This document shows positions 41,953 through 43,206 of a stretch of DNA of 43,206 bases, piece by piece (positions within the stretch are counted from its first letter, which is position 1; each line of letters starts with the position of its first letter). Under the pieces are notes generated by a model. The model was not told where the DNA came from and did not search any database. It saw nothing but the letters and a program-made list of their open reading frames with translations. The translations under genes and the position numbers were made by a program. The stretch lies in assembly GCA_024276825.1 (NCBI GenBank), contig JAJRWI010000026.1, positions 1 to 43,206 on the forward strand, in the 5' to 3' direction. This stretch comes from an archaeon. GTDB lineage: Archaea > Asgardarchaeota > Thorarchaeia > Thorarchaeales > Thorarchaeaceae.

Positions 41953-43206
41953 ATGCTTAAGGAATTCAAATATGATATTCCACGGCTTGAGAAGGGATAT
42001 GCAAATCAAACATTGTATTTCAATCTAAGCAATTTAGAGATAAAGATCAAGCCTGTGGACGAAAAGATGAAAGAAACCTTTACTGGAGGCAAGGGTTTCG
42101 ATCTGTGGTTGATGTGGAACAGTCTTCCCAAAGACAAGATTGTAAAGTGGGATGATCCAGAGAATGAGATCTGCATTGCTGCAGGGCCTCTCGGTGCAAC
42201 CTCGCTGTATCCAGGAGCTGGAAAGTCCATAGTCACCAGCATATCACCTCTGACTGGTATTCCTATTGACAGTAATGTGGGAGGCTATTTCGGGCCCAAT
42301 CTGAAGGCTGCTGGTTTTGATGCAATGGAGATTCAGGGCATTGCAGAAAAGGACATTTACATCTTTATCGACGGTGATACTGGGAAGATTGAGATTCATG
42401 ATGCCACCGATCTCCCCAAGACTGCTTATGAGATAACACAGGTGCTCACTGAACGCCACACTGAATCTGGTGGTAGGGATATCTCAGTGGTTTCTACGGG
42501 AGTTGGCGCAGAGCATGCATACATGGCGTGTTTGAACTTCTCATGGTGGGATAACAAGAGAGATCACATAAGGTACAAGCAGGCCGGTAGAGGAGGCATA
42601 GGCACTGTATTCTGGCACAAACGCATCAAGGCCCTTGTTGCCAAGAAACAAAAGCTAAGTCTTGATCTCAACAACCCTGCAGATAGAGATGAACTGCTTC
42701 AAGTTGCAAGGGAGCACAGTAAAGAGATTATTGAGCTTGATCCCAAACAGAATAGAATGAGAGTCATCGGTACAGCTCATCTACCAAGCATAATGGATGA
42801 GTTCGATCTCCTGCCAACACGAAACTTCAGGACTGGTGGCGATCCTGAAGCCAAGAAGTTGTTTGGAGATGTCTGGGAAAAGACATTCACAAACACCGGC
42901 AAAGGCTGGGATGGTTGCTGGAGACCCTGTGCGATAAACTGCTCTCATTGCATAGAGGGCTTTGTTCCAAAGACAGGACCATTTGCAGGCAAGAAAGTGC
43001 TCGTTGATGGTCCAGAGTATGAAACCATTGCTGGTTGTGGTTCCAACATAGGAGTCTTCGATCCCCACTATGTTGCTGAGTTAAACTTCTACTGTGATGC
43101 TTATGGAATTGACACGATAAGTTTTGGAACGACAATGGCATTTGTGATGGAGCTCTTCTCGGAAGGATACATTGATGAGAAAGCAACTGGGGGACACAAT
43201 CTAGAA
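41953..43206 (+). CDS. Aldehyde:ferredoxin oxidoreductase family protein, 3' end cut by the window
   Basis: I translated this frame by hand. ATG at 41953 is preceded by AGGAGAG about 9 bases upstream; an in-frame ATG at 41947 is too close to that site. It runs 418 codons to the window end with no stop; full members are about 600-650 residues. The front shows the family pattern GYANQTLYFNLSN, then TFTGGKGFDLWLM, AAGPLGATSLYPG and SNVGGYFGPNLKAAGFDA, which bind the pterin-metal cofactor. Near residues 322-333 the cysteines read C-WRP-C-AIN-C-SH-C, an atypical spacing compared with the usual CxxCxxxC cluster ligands. Tungsten enzymes of this family oxidise aldehydes and reduce ferredoxin, which would feed the neighbouring Hdr system. 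The substrate is unknown. Confidence 0.88.
   Translation, partial: MLKEFKYDIPRLEKGYANQTLYFNLSNLEIKIKPVDEKMKETFTGGKGFDLWLMWNSLPKDKIVKWDDPENEICIAAGPLGATSLYPGAGKSIVTSISPLTGIPIDSNVGGYFGPNLKAAGFDAMEIQGIAEKDIYIFIDGDTGKIEIHDATDLPKTAYEITQVLTERHTESGGRDISVVSTGVGAEHAYMACLNFSWWDNKRDHIRYKQAGRGGIGTVFWHKRIKALVAKKQKLSLDLNNPADRDELLQVAREHSKEIIELDPKQNRMRVIGTAHLPSIMDEFDLLPTRNFRTGGDPEAKKLFGDVWEKTFTNTGKGWDGCWRPCAINCSHCIEGFVPKTGPFAGKKVLVDGPEYETIAGCGSNIGVFDPHYVAELNFYCDAYGIDTISFGTTMAFVMELFSEGYIDEKATGGHNLE

Overview
The window reads as archaeal chromosome, most likely from an Asgard archaeon (Lokiarchaeia- or Thorarchaeia-like). The reasons are: TATA-like boxes at a repeated distance of about 50-60 bases from several start codons; AT-rich gaps between genes; tightly overlapping Hdr/Mvh gene clusters in a genome segment with no methanogenesis genes; giant N-glycosylation-rich surface proteins with C-terminal membrane anchors; and an in-frame UGA in a [NiFe]-hydrogenase fragment that is best read as selenocysteine. 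Within Archaea, selenocysteine is known from Methanococcales, Methanopyrales and Asgard lineages, so the absence of other methanogen traits favours Asgard. This assignment is inference and not proven by the window.

Positions 1-21158 are a cell-surface region. It contains a partial M23-like secreted protein (1-704), a membrane protein with propeller repeats, a calcium-type repeat array and an inside zinc ribbon (930-4529), three small helical cytoplasmic proteins (4749-6541), and two giant paralogous surface proteins (6630-12275 and 14625-21158). The two giants share propeller blocks, about ten tandem Ig-like modules and nearly identical C-terminal anchors. Two unrecognised genes lie between them: a winged-helix-like protein on the plus strand and a 209-residue protein. 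Positions 21159-22488 are mostly AT-rich and hold only doubtful small ORFs.

Positions 22489-39602 are an energy-metabolism region, all on the minus strand, in two related clusters. The upstream cluster (39602 down to 30636) runs hdrC, hdrB, hdrA fused to a GltD-type module, a second hdrA, mvhD, a small winged-helix gene, mvhG, mvhA, and a short 50-codon gene. That short gene supplies the missing C-terminal nickel-binding end of MvhA and carries an in-frame UGA exactly at the nickel-ligand position: a VhuU-type selenoprotein that a normal ORF search misses. A hairpin with AUGA, A-rich loop and GGA elements follows at its stop codon and is a candidate SECIS element. The downstream cluster (29932 down to 22489) runs hdrC, hdrC, hdrB, hdrA-GltD, mvhD, a short hdrA and a second winged-helix gene. 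It has no hydrogenase subunits of its own. Together these genes predict flavin-based electron bifurcation linking H2, ferredoxin, a disulfide-type acceptor and, through the GltD module, NAD(P)H.

Positions 39603-43206 hold a promoter region with an inverted repeat and short direct repeats, a GTP-type phosphoenolpyruvate carboxykinase (minus) and, divergently, the start of an aldehyde:ferredoxin oxidoreductase-family gene cut by the window end. No rRNA, tRNA, CRISPR array or insertion sequence was recognised.
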